From Candidatus Pacearchaeota archaeon (lineage in GTDB: Archaea; Nanobdellota; Nanobdellia; Pacearchaeales; GW2011-AR1), in the NCBI GenBank assembly GCA_018304055.1, contig JAGVWY010000005.1:1-39315 (forward strand): a DNA stretch of 39,315 nt, written 5' to 3'. Position 1 is the first letter of the stretch. Each line of letters starts with the position of its first letter. This document shows, piece by piece, positions 25,066 through 32,511 of the stretch. The position numbers and the translations under genes were made by a program. The notes under the pieces are model-generated. The model had not been told where the DNA came from, did not search any database, and was given only the letters and a program-made list of their open reading frames with translations.

Positions 25066-25284
25066 TTATTGATTTTTTAAAAAATAAATATGGCTAGTAA
25101 ACTTTTTGTTGCATTTCTTGCATTGCCAAATTCCTTTTGAAATCCTCTTTGCAGTTCCATTGCAGAAGATACATTTTTGGTCTTTTCTTTGCAAAGACTC
25201 TATCTCTGCAATTTTAGTTCTTACTCTTCTTCCATATCTAGGTCCAAACCTTCCTGCTGATTTTACTTTTTTAGTTTTTGGCAT
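25066..25284 (-). CDS. rpl37ae: ribosomal protein L37Ae
   Basis: 72 residues from M-P-K-T-K-K; the track start at 25377 runs back into the tRNA and is rejected. G-R-F-G-P-R-Y-G-R-R is the family's N-terminal motif, and C-I-F-C with C-K-K-C makes the zinc ribbon. A TATA-like TTTAAAAATA at about 25302-25312 fits a leaderless start. It opens the L37Ae-rpoP-prefoldin cluster. Confidence 0.9.
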   Translation of the reverse strand: MPKTKKVKSAGRFGPRYGRRVRTKIAEIESLQRKDQKCIFCNGTAKRISKGIWQCKKCNKKFTSHIYFLKNQ

Positions 25285-25337
25285 TTTTATGTATAGTGAG
25301 TTTATTTTTAAAGGTTTTGATTGAAGCGAACTTGTGA

Positions 25338-25410
25338 TGGGGATGCTGAGATTTGAACTCAGATCGCAAGCTCCCAAAGCTCGAAGGCTACCAGGTTACC
25401 CCACATCCCC
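25338..25410 (-). tRNA. tRNA-Pro (anticodon TGG)
   Basis: Acceptor GGGGATG pairs with CATCCCC, discriminator A. The D-arm is GGGTAACCTGGTAGCC-like. The anticodon stem CGAGC/GCTTG holds loop TTTGGGA, giving anticodon TGG, and the T-arm is CTGAG-TTCAAAT-CTCAG. It is 73 bases with no intron and no encoded CCA. A TATA box (ATTTATAAATC, about 25436-25446) lies about 30 bases upstream. Confidence 0.93.
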
Positions 25411-25450
25411 TCATTTAATTAGTAATTAAACTGATTTATAAATATAATTA

Positions 25451-25885
25451 TTACAATCTCTTAATTAAATTTTCTGGAGGGATAATTTCTTCTATAAAAC
25501 CTCTCATGGCTATATCTGCTAGTTCTGATGAAGACAAAATGGTTCTTGGTTTTTCGTAGGAACAATACTTTTTAATTCCATAAGCAAAACCCATTTCAGA
25601 ACAAACACCATTCCCAACATACCCTTCTCTACCTCCATAAACATAAACGATATCTGTTTCCAGTATTCTATGTCTATGGAGTTCCATATTTCTCCAAAAT
25701 GCTTCAAATAATTCTGGTTGGGAAATAATTAATTTATTTCTTAATAACCAGGGTTTTTTAGGATGAAGAAACTCATTCGGCACTGGTATCTCGGTTCTAA
25801 TACCTGCTTCTTCTAATTGTTTTTGAAGCTCTAAAACATCAGGATAAAACCTAAAACTACTACATATCACAATTGAAATCGCCAT
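25451..25885 (-). CDS. nucleoside 2-deoxyribosyltransferase-like protein
   Basis: 144 residues with a Rossmann-like start (I-S-I-V-I-C-S-S-F-R-F) and the motif D-I-V-Y-V-Y...G-Y-V-G-N-G-V-C-S-E-M-G-F-A-Y-G, which resembles the D-x-x-x-x-x-N...G...E-x-G-x-A catalytic region of nucleoside deoxyribosyltransferase and SLOG-type proteins. A role in nucleotide salvage or sensing is inferred; the substrate is unknown. It follows L11 by about 40 bases on the same strand and may be read with it. Confidence 0.6.
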   Translation of the reverse strand: MAISIVICSSFRFYPDVLELQKQLEEAGIRTEIPVPNEFLHPKKPWLLRNKLIISQPELFEAFWRNMELHRHRILETDIVYVYGGREGYVGNGVCSEMGFAYGIKKYCSYEKPRTILSSSELADIAMRGFIEEIIPPENLIKRL

Positions 25886-25925
25886 TAATCAAATAAATAG
25901 ATAAATTTTATAAACCTTTTTGAAT

Positions 25926-26642
25926 TTATTTTTTCTTTTCTTGTTTTGCAGGGGATTTAGCAACGGGCTTTTCCGTAGTTGTTGAGGATTTTGCAGCAGC
26001 TTTCTGCTCTTTAGCTGGTGTTTTACCTGGTGCTGTAGTCTTATCAGTTTCTTTCGTTTCTTCTTCTGGTTTTGGAGCTGCGGCAGCGGCTTTAGCTTCT
26101 TGCACAGCTTTATATTCTTGAAAGAATGATTGGAGTGCTTTTCTCTTTTCACCATCAGTTATTTCTTTTCCTTCATTAATTTCTTCATCATATTTTCCTT
26201 TTTCTACTTCTTCTGTTATTTCTTTGGGATCTTTGTTTTCTACCAAAAGTCCCATAGAAGCGCAGCTTCCTAATATTGATTTCACTGCTTTTTTAAGGTT
26301 TTTTTCAAGCATACTCACATATTTTATTTTTGCTATTTTTATTACATCTTCAATAGATGCATTTCCTACTTTTGTTACAGAAATCTTGTCAGAACCTTTC
26401 TCTAATGAAAGTTCTTTTTTTAATAATTCAGAAATTGGAGGAGAAGACACTTTAATAGCAAATTCTTTTGTTTTTTCGTTAACATCCAGCTCTACTGGAA
26501 CTTTCATGCCCTTGAAGTTTTTCGTTGCTTCATTAATGTTGGAAATGACTTTTCCTAGGTTTATACCAATAGGTCCAAGCTGCTGAGCTACTGCCGGACC
26601 TGGTTTCATGTCTCCACCTTCAATTAATAATTTTATTTGCAT
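25926..26642 (-). CDS. rpl11: ribosomal protein L11 with long C-terminal extension
   Basis: 238 residues. The first 140 or so are L11: K-L-L-I-E-G-G-D-M-K-P-G-P-A-V at the start (P-G-P-A motif), G-P-I-G-I-N, P-V-E-L-D-V, and the C-terminal rRNA-binding domain ending C-A-S-M-G-L. The remaining 95 residues are an acidic then Ala/Lys/Pro/Thr-rich low-complexity tail, much longer than usual for archaeal L11. L1, L10 and L12, which normally follow, are absent here. It has its own promoter and leader. Confidence 0.92.
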   Translation of the reverse strand: MQIKLLIEGGDMKPGPAVAQQLGPIGINLGKVISNINEATKNFKGMKVPVELDVNEKTKEFAIKVSSPPISELLKKELSLEKGSDKISVTKVGNASIEDVIKIAKIKYVSMLEKNLKKAVKSILGSCASMGLLVENKDPKEITEEVEKGKYDEEINEGKEITDGEKRKALQSFFQEYKAVQEAKAAAAAPKPEEETKETDKTTAPGKTPAKEQKAAAKSSTTTEKPVAKSPAKQEKKK

Positions 26643-26751
26643 AATCTAAATCCAAGGAACCAAGTTTCCTTAGATGTATCCTCCTTCAATTGTCTTCGAT
26701 GTATCTTTCCTCAAATTGCTGCTTTGCAGTTTTCTCTTTTGTTTATTTAAC
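26643..26751 (-). promoter_or_regulatory. promoter and leader of L11 with tandem repeat and hairpin
   Basis: On the minus strand a TATA-like GTTAAATAAA (about 26742-26751) predicts a leader of about 78 bases. It begins with a small ACTGC/GCAG(T) hairpin, then holds two imperfect copies of a 25-base unit (CAATTTGAGGAAAGATACATC and CAATTGAAGGAGGATACATC). It ends in a 9-bp stem TCTAAGGAA/TTCCTTGGA just before the ATG. The arrangement would suit autoregulation by a ribosomal protein, but this is inference. Confidence 0.5.
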
Positions 26752-26790
26752 TTTTTATGTTGAAATAATATTTGTTTAAAAAACTTTGGT

Positions 26791-27438
26791 TTAATAATCT
26801 TCTGGTATAAGGCTTCCAGAAAAGTTATCTCCTCTACTTATCTCAGGAGAATCACCCATGGGAGTTTCTGTATCAATAAGTTCGCTCTCCTCTCCTTCTG
26901 TTGGTTCTTTTTCTCTTCGTATAACTTTTACATTGTCCAATTTTACTGTTACTGGAATTGGAACAACTGCTGCTAACAAAGTAACAACAACCTCTCCTTT
27001 CGGTTTATCAACTCTGATAACCTTTGCCTTTTCTTTCTTAAAGGGTTCTCCGATAATCTCTACAATATCCCCTTTTTCTATATTAATCTCTTCTAATACT
27101 GGCTCAATCATATTTTTAATTTCGTCATAAGAAACAGTTTTTCCAATGATGCCTTTGACATAAGGAAGGTTATAGGCTGCTTCTTCTGCATTCTCTCTAT
27201 CTGCAGCTTCTAGAAATATATACCCCCTCAATCCATGAGGTCTTGCAAGAGAATACACTAATAAATTCTTTTTATGAATTTTGTCAGAGATTAATTCTAA
27301 GGCGCGATCTTCTTTGTTAGTTGTGACTTTTATAATGAAGATCTGACTCTCTTCAGGTTTTTCCTCGAGATTATTTTTAGGTTCTATATTTTCAACTTCA
27401 TTCTCCGTTCCTGTATTTTCAAATTCTAATTCTTCCAT
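26791..27438 (-). CDS. spt5: transcription elongation factor Spt5 (NusG homologue)
   Basis: 215 residues from ATG 27438; the track start at 27450 is a TTG. After an acidic N-terminal extension of about 30 residues comes the NGN domain (F-I-I-K-V-T-T-N-K-E...R-P-H-G-L-R-G-Y-I-F-L-E), then a KOW domain (K-G-D-I-V-E-I-I-G-E-P-F-K-K-E-K-A-K-V). An acidic C-terminal tail of about 40 residues follows. Typical archaeal Spt5 is about 150 residues, so both tails are extra. It keeps RNA polymerase processive and couples it to ribosomes. The SecE-Spt5-L11 order is archaeal, here interrupted by one small membrane protein. Confidence 0.9.
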   Translation of the reverse strand: MEELEFENTGTENEVENIEPKNNLEEKPEESQIFIIKVTTNKEDRALELISDKIHKKNLLVYSLARPHGLRGYIFLEAADRENAEEAAYNLPYVKGIIGKTVSYDEIKNMIEPVLEEINIEKGDIVEIIGEPFKKEKAKVIRVDKPKGEVVVTLLAAVVPIPVTVKLDNVKVIRREKEPTEGEESELIDTETPMGDSPEISRGDNFSGSLIPEDY

Positions 27439-27680
27439 TTTTACGCCCAACTAGCTATTAATATAATAGAAGCCGGTAATAATATTTAAGATTATGGGTT
27501 TAAAAAACTTTCGTTTTTTAACTCATTAAAATTTACATTTTGAAGATTTAAGAATTGTATAAACAATTTTCAAGCCACAAAAACCTTTGGTTTTTGATGT
27601 TTATGAATGTTATGACGTTTGTGATTTTATATATAAATATACCAACAACAAAAAAAGTAAAAATAGAATAATTCTCCAGT
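27439..27680 (-). promoter_or_regulatory. Spt5 upstream region with three perfect hairpins
   Basis: This 242-base gap has a strong TATA-like TATTTATATATAAA (27624-27640) and, right after its predicted start near 27605, an 8-bp hairpin CAAAAACC/GGTTTTTG (27578-27596). Next come a 6-bp hairpin (27553-27568) and a 9-bp hairpin TTAAAAAAC/GTTTTTTAA (27500-27521). A second TATA-like CTTAAATATT lies closer to the gene (about 27482-27490). Either the hairpins form a long leader from the distal promoter, or they end the upstream transcript and the proximal promoter serves Spt5. Confidence 0.45.
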
Positions 27681-27959
27681 CTATTTGAATTTGTGATTTC
27701 TCTCCCATTTCTCTTTAAAATATTCTAAGTTTTTAATCCTTTCTGATAATCTGAGTTTTTCGTTAAATAATTTTATTTTTATTTTGTTGTCTTCAATTGA
27801 CTTGTAAATGTCAAACATAATGAATATAACTAAAGTAAGCATAATTAATCCGAAGAAAATTGCTTTTCCTTCAAAATCTGCTTCTCTGGGATCATAAAAT
27901 AATGAAAGAATGGCAAGTATTACTAAAGCCAATATCTGGATTACTGTTTCTTGTCTCAT
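27681..27959 (-). CDS. small membrane protein of unknown function
   Basis: 92 residues: two transmembrane helices (about 6-22 and 32-52) and a C-terminal charged helix of about 40 residues that could form a coiled coil. A TATA-like CTTAAATATG about 28 bases upstream supports expression. It sits between SecE and Spt5; no family recognised. Confidence 0.65.
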   Translation of the reverse strand: MRQETVIQILALVILAILSLFYDPREADFEGKAIFFGLIMLTLVIFIMFDIYKSIEDNKIKIKLFNEKLRLSERIKNLEYFKEKWERNHKFK

Positions 27960-28013
27960 TTAAAAGTAGAATTAATATCAACATATTTAAGAATTATTAT
28001 AACAGAAGAATAA

Positions 28014-28187
28014 TTACTTCAAGCCAAAATATCCAAAAATCATTGAAATGGCAAATCCTATAAAGCCCACTACAACAAGTCCTATTGCAGAAACTTTTGC
28101 AACTGTTTTAAATTCATAAGAATCTGGCTTTTTCAAAAGATGCCAAACTCTTGTACATTGTTTTGCGAATGATTTGAAGTTAAACAT
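28014..28187 (-). CDS. secE: preprotein translocase subunit SecE (Sec61 gamma)
   Basis: 57 residues, missing from the ORF track because it is short. An amphipathic N-terminal helix (F-A-K-Q-C-T-R-V-W-H-L-L-K-K-P) leads to D-S-Y-E-F-K-T-V-A-K and one transmembrane helix of about 24 residues, the standard archaeal SecE plan. It clamps SecY in the translocon. It starts a run ending in Spt5 and L11, the usual archaeal context, which supports the call. Confidence 0.9.
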   Translation of the reverse strand: MFNFKSFAKQCTRVWHLLKKPDSYEFKTVAKVSAIGLVVVGFIGFAISMIFGYFGLK

Positions 28188-28204
28188 GATAATAATTAGA
28201 AGAA

Positions 28205-28218
28205 AGGATTTTTAAAGT
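28205..28218. promoter_or_regulatory. shared TATA box of divergent secE and pterin dehydratase genes
   Basis: The two start codons are only 50 bases apart. One symmetrical A/T box (TTTTTAAAG read one way, CTTTAAAAA the other) centred at about 28212 is 25 bases from the secE ATG and 26 bases from the other ATG, right for leaderless transcription in both directions. Confidence 0.5.
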
Positions 28219-28237
28219 TTTAGGAATATAAAGTTTT

Positions 28238-28609
28238 ATGAAAGACAAGGCAAGTTTAACATCTAATAATGTAGAAGACATTGATGATTTAACTAAAAAA
28301 ATGTGTAGGGCTTGTGAAGGATTTGATAAGCCGATGAATTTAAAAGAAGCCGAAAAGTATCTGAAGAAAATTAATAATTGGAAATTAATTGATAATGGAA
28401 AAGCTATTGAAAAAGAGTTTTCATTTAAAGATTTTAAAGAAGCTCTTGAATTTGTAAATAAGATTGGTGAGATTGCAGAAAAAGAAGGCCATCATCCAGA
28501 TATAAACTTGCATAGTTATAAAAAAGTTAGAGTAAAGCTTTGGACACACGCTATTAAAGGATTGTCTGAGAATGATTTTATCGAGGCTGCAAAGATAGAT
28601 GCGATTTAG
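28238..28609 (+). CDS. pterin-4a-carbinolamine dehydratase family protein
   Basis: 123 residues. The family signature is intact: E-K-E-G-H-H-P-D, then the aromatic Tyr of L-H-S-Y, W-T-H and the final L-S-x-N-D. The first 20 residues (before M-C-R-A-C) are an extension without clear homology. These proteins dehydrate 4a-hydroxytetrahydrobiopterin in pterin recycling; in archaea they may act in molybdopterin or other pterin chemistry, which nothing else in the window explains. Confidence 0.9.
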   Translation: MKDKASLTSNNVEDIDDLTKKMCRACEGFDKPMNLKEAEKYLKKINNWKLIDNGKAIEKEFSFKDFKEALEFVNKIGEIAEKEGHHPDINLHSYKKVRVKLWTHAIKGLSENDFIEAAKIDAI

Positions 28610-28702
28610 GATTTTGGTGATTCTGAAATTTTTTAAATGTTCTGTTATAACGGAGAATTAAACTTAATGCATTTGCTATAGAATTAGTACTTACAATGTA
28701 GG

Positions 28703-29527
28703 TTATATCAATGCTTCATTTCTATAAGTAAAAAGACTTCGGAAAAACCAATACATTGCATATAATTCAAGGGCAAATGGAAAATAACCTAAATAACCTA
28801 AAACAGGCATTTCAAAAATCTTGAAAAATCCAACGAAAGGAATGTCATACTTCCATTTAATAACTGCCCAATAATTCCAGAATTCCCATAAAAATCCAAG
28901 AATTATTCCTGCAAGTAACAATGAGAGAGGAGTTGAGATATTTTTATCTTTTAAATGGCCTATTACACTTGGCTGTTTGTTCATATAATTTATTGGATCA
29001 AGCAAAAGAAAGAAGGACAACCAAATTAATGGAAATGTGAATCTGGGAAAAAATATGGGAAGGAAAAAACAAAAAATTCCTAGAATTATCATTATGTAAA
29101 GCAAAGACTTAGAAAAATTATATTTGCGTTTTAATTTTATTTTGTCAAATAAATGAATTGATTTAATTAAAGATGAAGTTTCAAAAAATGCAGGAAGAAC
29201 AGTTGAAAATGATATAACTTTAAATAATTCTTGAAATGAACCTAATCCTTCAGTTCCTATATATTCCCAGTTTTTTACAAAAATATTAAGGAATTCAAAT
29301 GTATACCAGAAAAAAATTGATAAAACAAATAATCCTATAAAACTGAAAAAATGATTGTTAATAAGAGAATTTTTCCTTATTTTATAGACAAGTGCATCAA
29401 TAACAAGAATGTATGAAAACCAGATTAAAGGAAAGTATAAACTTGCTAATGGTTCTATTTTTAAAAAGAAATTAATTTCTACTAATACTATGATAATAAG
29501 TCCAATAATCCCATATTTTTTGAGCAT
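28703..29527 (-). CDS. integral membrane protein with internal duplication
   Basis: 274 residues with about eight membrane helices. The two halves repeat one pattern: F-P-L-I-W-x-S-(F/Y)-x-L-x-x-D-x-(I/L)...followed about 60 residues later by a W-x-x-F-E-F / L-W-E-F-W-N-Y-W motif and a K-W-x-Y segment. Conserved Asp, Glu and Trp in membrane segments suggest a functional site rather than a plain anchor. A TATA-like CTTTAAAATC is about 24 bases upstream. Family not recognised with certainty. Confidence 0.7.
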   Translation of the reverse strand: MLKKYGIIGLIIIVLVEINFFLKIEPLASLYFPLIWFSYILVIDALVYKIRKNSLINNHFFSFIGLFVLSIFFWYTFEFLNIFVKNWEYIGTEGLGSFQELFKVISFSTVLPAFFETSSLIKSIHLFDKIKLKRKYNFSKSLLYIMIILGIFCFFLPIFFPRFTFPLIWLSFFLLLDPINYMNKQPSVIGHLKDKNISTPLSLLLAGIILGFLWEFWNYWAVIKWKYDIPFVGFFKIFEMPVLGYLGYFPFALELYAMYWFFRSLFTYRNEALI

Positions 29528-29593
29528 GAAAAAATAAAGATTAAAGAGATTTTAAAGGTATTGAAATAATTTCAGTTATTTGATATAAATATC

Positions 29594-30013
29594 TCACTGC
29601 CACACTGCAAGAATTCCTCCCATAATAAGTAGAGAGATAAAATGATAAGTAATATTGATAAAATAAAAAACAAGTTTTTTACCTTCCCATAAAATACTTC
29701 CTAAAAGAACAGGAACAAAAAATCCAAGCCAAATCCAAAATCCATTTGTCATTCCTAAAAGAAATGTTGTTGAGCCTGTATAATCTACAAAATGAGCTAG
29801 GACATAAGCCATTAATAATGAACCAAGAAACGCGAATAAATATCTCCATGACATACCTTTTTTATGTTTTTCCATGAATTCTTTAGTTAATCCAGCAGAT
29901 TTCATCCAAGCATTACCAAACAGAAGAGGAGAATACCATAATGCACCAAGAATCATAGATATAATTGCAGCAACTAATACAGCTAAATAATTAATAGAAA
30001 CTTCAATTGCCAT
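29594..30013 (-). CDS. DUF1761 membrane protein
   Basis: 139 residues, four membrane helices, with the family's opening (L-A-V-L-V-A-A-I...G-A-L-W-Y-S-P-L-L-F-G) and A-W-M-K-S-A-G motif. Function of DUF1761 is unknown. TATA box at about 30034-30043 fits a leaderless start. Confidence 0.82.
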   Translation of the reverse strand: MAIEVSINYLAVLVAAIISMILGALWYSPLLFGNAWMKSAGLTKEFMEKHKKGMSWRYLFAFLGSLLMAYVLAHFVDYTGSTTFLLGMTNGFWIWLGFFVPVLLGSILWEGKKLVFYFINITYHFISLLIMGGILAVWQ

Positions 30014-30103
30014 GTAATTTTATTGATTCTTAGATTTAAATATGTTTCTTTTTTATTGTCAATAATTAACATATAGTTTTATTTTGGTTTAATTTTATGG
30101 ATT

Positions 30104-30139
30104 CACATTGTGTTTATAATAGTTAAGTCACATTTGTGA
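30104..30139. promoter_or_regulatory. pair of CACA-type palindromes between DUF1761 and CorA genes
   Basis: CACATTGTG (30104-30112) and TCACATTTGTGA (30128-30139) lie 15 bases apart in the divergent promoter region. Both are short palindromes of the same kind, such as a dimeric regulator might bind. The rest of the 30014-30209 gap holds only promoters. Confidence 0.3.
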
Positions 30140-30209
30140 GTTATTATCATAGAAAATCATAGAAAAATCAAGAACTCAACATTTTTAAAATACAATCCTT
30201 TATATTTAT

Positions 30210-31319
30210 ATGAAAAAAAAGGGGTTTTTTAAGGATCCGATGAATCTTCTAGAATTTTCTAGATTTTTTCCTAAAAAATCAGGAAAAACCGGGAAGCCAC
30301 CGGGAACTGTGCAATATCTAGGGAAGAAAAGAATTGAAGACGTCACTATAAATATTGCTACATATGATTACTTGGAATATTTTGAGAAAACTACTAAAGA
30401 TGTTAACGAGATTAAAAAGTATATTAATAAAAAAAAGATGTTGTGGATTAACGTTAACGGCGTCCATAAAACAGAGATTATAGAAAAAATAGGAGAGATA
30501 TTTAAACTACATCCGTTGTTGTTAGAGGATATTGCAAATGTTGATCAAAGGCCAAAGATAGAATATTATGATGACTTAATTTTTGTTATTTTCAAAATTT
30601 TTTCTTTTAATGAAACTAAAAAAACACTAACAAGTGAACAAATTAGCTTGATAATTGGAAAAAATTTTGTTTTGTCTTTTCAGGAAAATGATAAAGATGA
30701 TTTTGATATTATAAGAAACAGATTAAAAAAAAGCGGAAATAAAATTAGAAAACTTGGAAGTGATTATTTAATGTATACATTAATGGACTACATAATTGAT
30801 AGTTATTTCATTGTTTTAGAGAATATCGGTGAATATATTGAGCAAGTTGAACAAGATACTATTTTTAATCCAAGCATAAAAACACAAAATGAGATTTATA
30901 GTTTAAAAAGGGAATTAATATTATTAAGGAAATCTGTATGGCCACTTAGAGAAGTTCTAAGCTCTCTTCAAAGAGAAAATAATAAGTTAATTAGTAAAGA
31001 AATTTTATTTTTTTTAAGAGATATTTATGACCACACTATTCAGATAATAGATACTGTTGAAACATTCAGAGATATGCTTTCAGGAATGTTAGATTTATAT
31101 TTATCAAATGTAAGTAATAAGATGAATGAAGTTATGAAAATATTAACTGTAATTGCTACAATTTTTATTCCTTTAACTTTTATCGTCGGGATTTATGGAA
31201 TGAATTTTAGATATATGCCTGAATTAGAAATTTGGTGGTTTTATCCATCGTTATGGGGGGTAATGGTTGGAGTAGCCTTACTTATGTTTTTTGCTTTTAA
31301 AAAGAAAGGGTGGGTTTAA
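30210..31319 (+). CDS. corA: CorA-type magnesium/cobalt transporter
   Basis: 369 residues. A large cytoplasmic alpha/beta domain and long helix are followed by two C-terminal membrane helices, with the selectivity motif Y-G-M-N-F at the end of the first. The basic tail follows the second helix. It makes a homopentameric channel for Mg2+ entry. A TATA-like TTTTTAAAA at 30183-30191 is about 23 bases from ATG, supporting this start. Its stop overlaps that of the convergent pyrD gene. Confidence 0.93.
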   Translation: MKKKGFFKDPMNLLEFSRFFPKKSGKTGKPPGTVQYLGKKRIEDVTINIATYDYLEYFEKTTKDVNEIKKYINKKKMLWINVNGVHKTEIIEKIGEIFKLHPLLLEDIANVDQRPKIEYYDDLIFVIFKIFSFNETKKTLTSEQISLIIGKNFVLSFQENDKDDFDIIRNRLKKSGNKIRKLGSDYLMYTLMDYIIDSYFIVLENIGEYIEQVEQDTIFNPSIKTQNEIYSLKRELILLRKSVWPLREVLSSLQRENNKLISKEILFFLRDIYDHTIQIIDTVETFRDMLSGMLDLYLSNVSNKMNEVMKILTVIATIFIPLTFIVGIYGMNFRYMPELEIWWFYPSLWGVMVGVALLMFFAFKKKGWV

Positions 31320-32419
31320 CTCCTAAAAAATTGTCTATAAACATTATGTCCATATTTTGAGAAATTTTCCCAATATCCTGTAAAACATTGATTTAATGAA
31401 ATGCCTGCTTTTTCAGATTCTTTAATATCATCTAAAGATTCTATTCCACCGGTTCTTATTACATGAAATTCTTGTGAAGGTTTTCCATGATTAAGATATT
31501 CAACTGCACTTGAACATATTTCTAATGATTTAGCTTTTAAAACTTTTCCAGAAACTCCTCCTCCAAATGTTTTAGTGAAATAATCAAATAGTTTTCTTTC
31601 TGCATGATGTATTTTTTTTCTTATTTCTAAATAATTTGTAGATGTATTGCCAAAATTAACGCCATCATAACCTAATTTAAATAATAAATCCATTAGAAAA
31701 GGAATTTGTTCTTTTTGCGTATCATTTGAAAATTTAACAATAACCGGAAGATTTCTAGTTATTTGATCTAAAAAATTCTCTTTTATGAATTTTAACCTGT
31801 ATTCTAAACTATTATATTCTTTATTTTGCGAAATGTTGGGACAACTTTCGTTAATCTCAATAAAATCAACTCCTGCTTTTTCATACATTTTTAATGATGA
31901 AGTAAATAATTTTAACCAATCAAATGCATGAAGATCAGAAGATGCACTTAAACTCCATCCAACTGGAAAATTCTCGTATTTTATTATTTTTTCTAGTCTA
32001 TTACTATTGATAAAATCCCCATCATTAGGTAAGCCAAGAAAATTTGATGCACAATTTGATTTAGGATATGGAACAAATGGTTGTAATATTCCTTGACCAT
32101 TATTTCCTATTCTCCAATTAATCGTGGATGTTCCTCCTAGATAAGCTCCAGCTCCTTGTCTATAAGAATGTTCATACCATTCACAATTTTTGAACATTCC
32201 TGCTGCGTTCATTATAGGAGAGCGAAAAGTTAATCCCCATAATTTTCTATGATATTCTATTGGAGGATGGAAAATTTCTTCAGGAATTTCATCTTCATTT
32301 AATTTTTTTATTAATTTAATTCTAGCTCTTGAATATTGAGAAATTACAAAATGAGGTGGTAAAGAGACTATATATGGACGAATAAATGATTCTAATTTTG
32401 ATAATGTTAAGAGTTTCAT
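31316..32419 (-). CDS. pyrD: dihydroorotate dehydrogenase
   Basis: 367 residues forming the FMN-binding TIM barrel: N-A-A-G-M-F near residue 71, the N-E-S-C-P-N catalytic-loop strand, P-V-I-V-K, N-F-G-N-T-S, G-G-V-S-G-K and the I-R-T-G-G-I phosphate-binding turn. The N-terminal helical extension is class-2-like, but the class and electron acceptor cannot be settled from these motifs. It oxidises dihydroorotate to orotate. It lies 92 bases downstream of pyrC on the same strand, so two successive steps of pyrimidine synthesis are together. Confidence 0.87.
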   Translation of the reverse strand: MKLLTLSKLESFIRPYIVSLPPHFVISQYSRARIKLIKKLNEDEIPEEIFHPPIEYHRKLWGLTFRSPIMNAAGMFKNCEWYEHSYRQGAGAYLGGTSTINWRIGNNGQGILQPFVPYPKSNCASNFLGLPNDGDFINSNRLEKIIKYENFPVGWSLSASSDLHAFDWLKLFTSSLKMYEKAGVDFIEINESCPNISQNKEYNSLEYRLKFIKENFLDQITRNLPVIVKFSNDTQKEQIPFLMDLLFKLGYDGVNFGNTSTNYLEIRKKIHHAERKLFDYFTKTFGGGVSGKVLKAKSLEICSSAVEYLNHGKPSQEFHVIRTGGIESLDDIKESEKAGISLNQCFTGYWENFSKYGHNVYRQFFRS

Positions 32420-32511
32420 TAATTAAGCAAAAATTTACTATTTTTATTTTTTATGGTGTCTTATTAAATAAGAATGATATGACTTTATAAATGGATAGAT
32501 TTAACATATAA

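Noticed and set aside
25285-25377. N-terminal extension of L37Ae in the track
   Set aside because: It runs into the tRNA-Pro gene and ahead of the L37Ae TATA box; the family start is M-P-K-T-K-K at 25284.
26858-27130. Plus-strand ORF opposite Spt5
   Set aside because: Antisense shadow, Ser/Thr-rich from reversed Glu/Lys codons.
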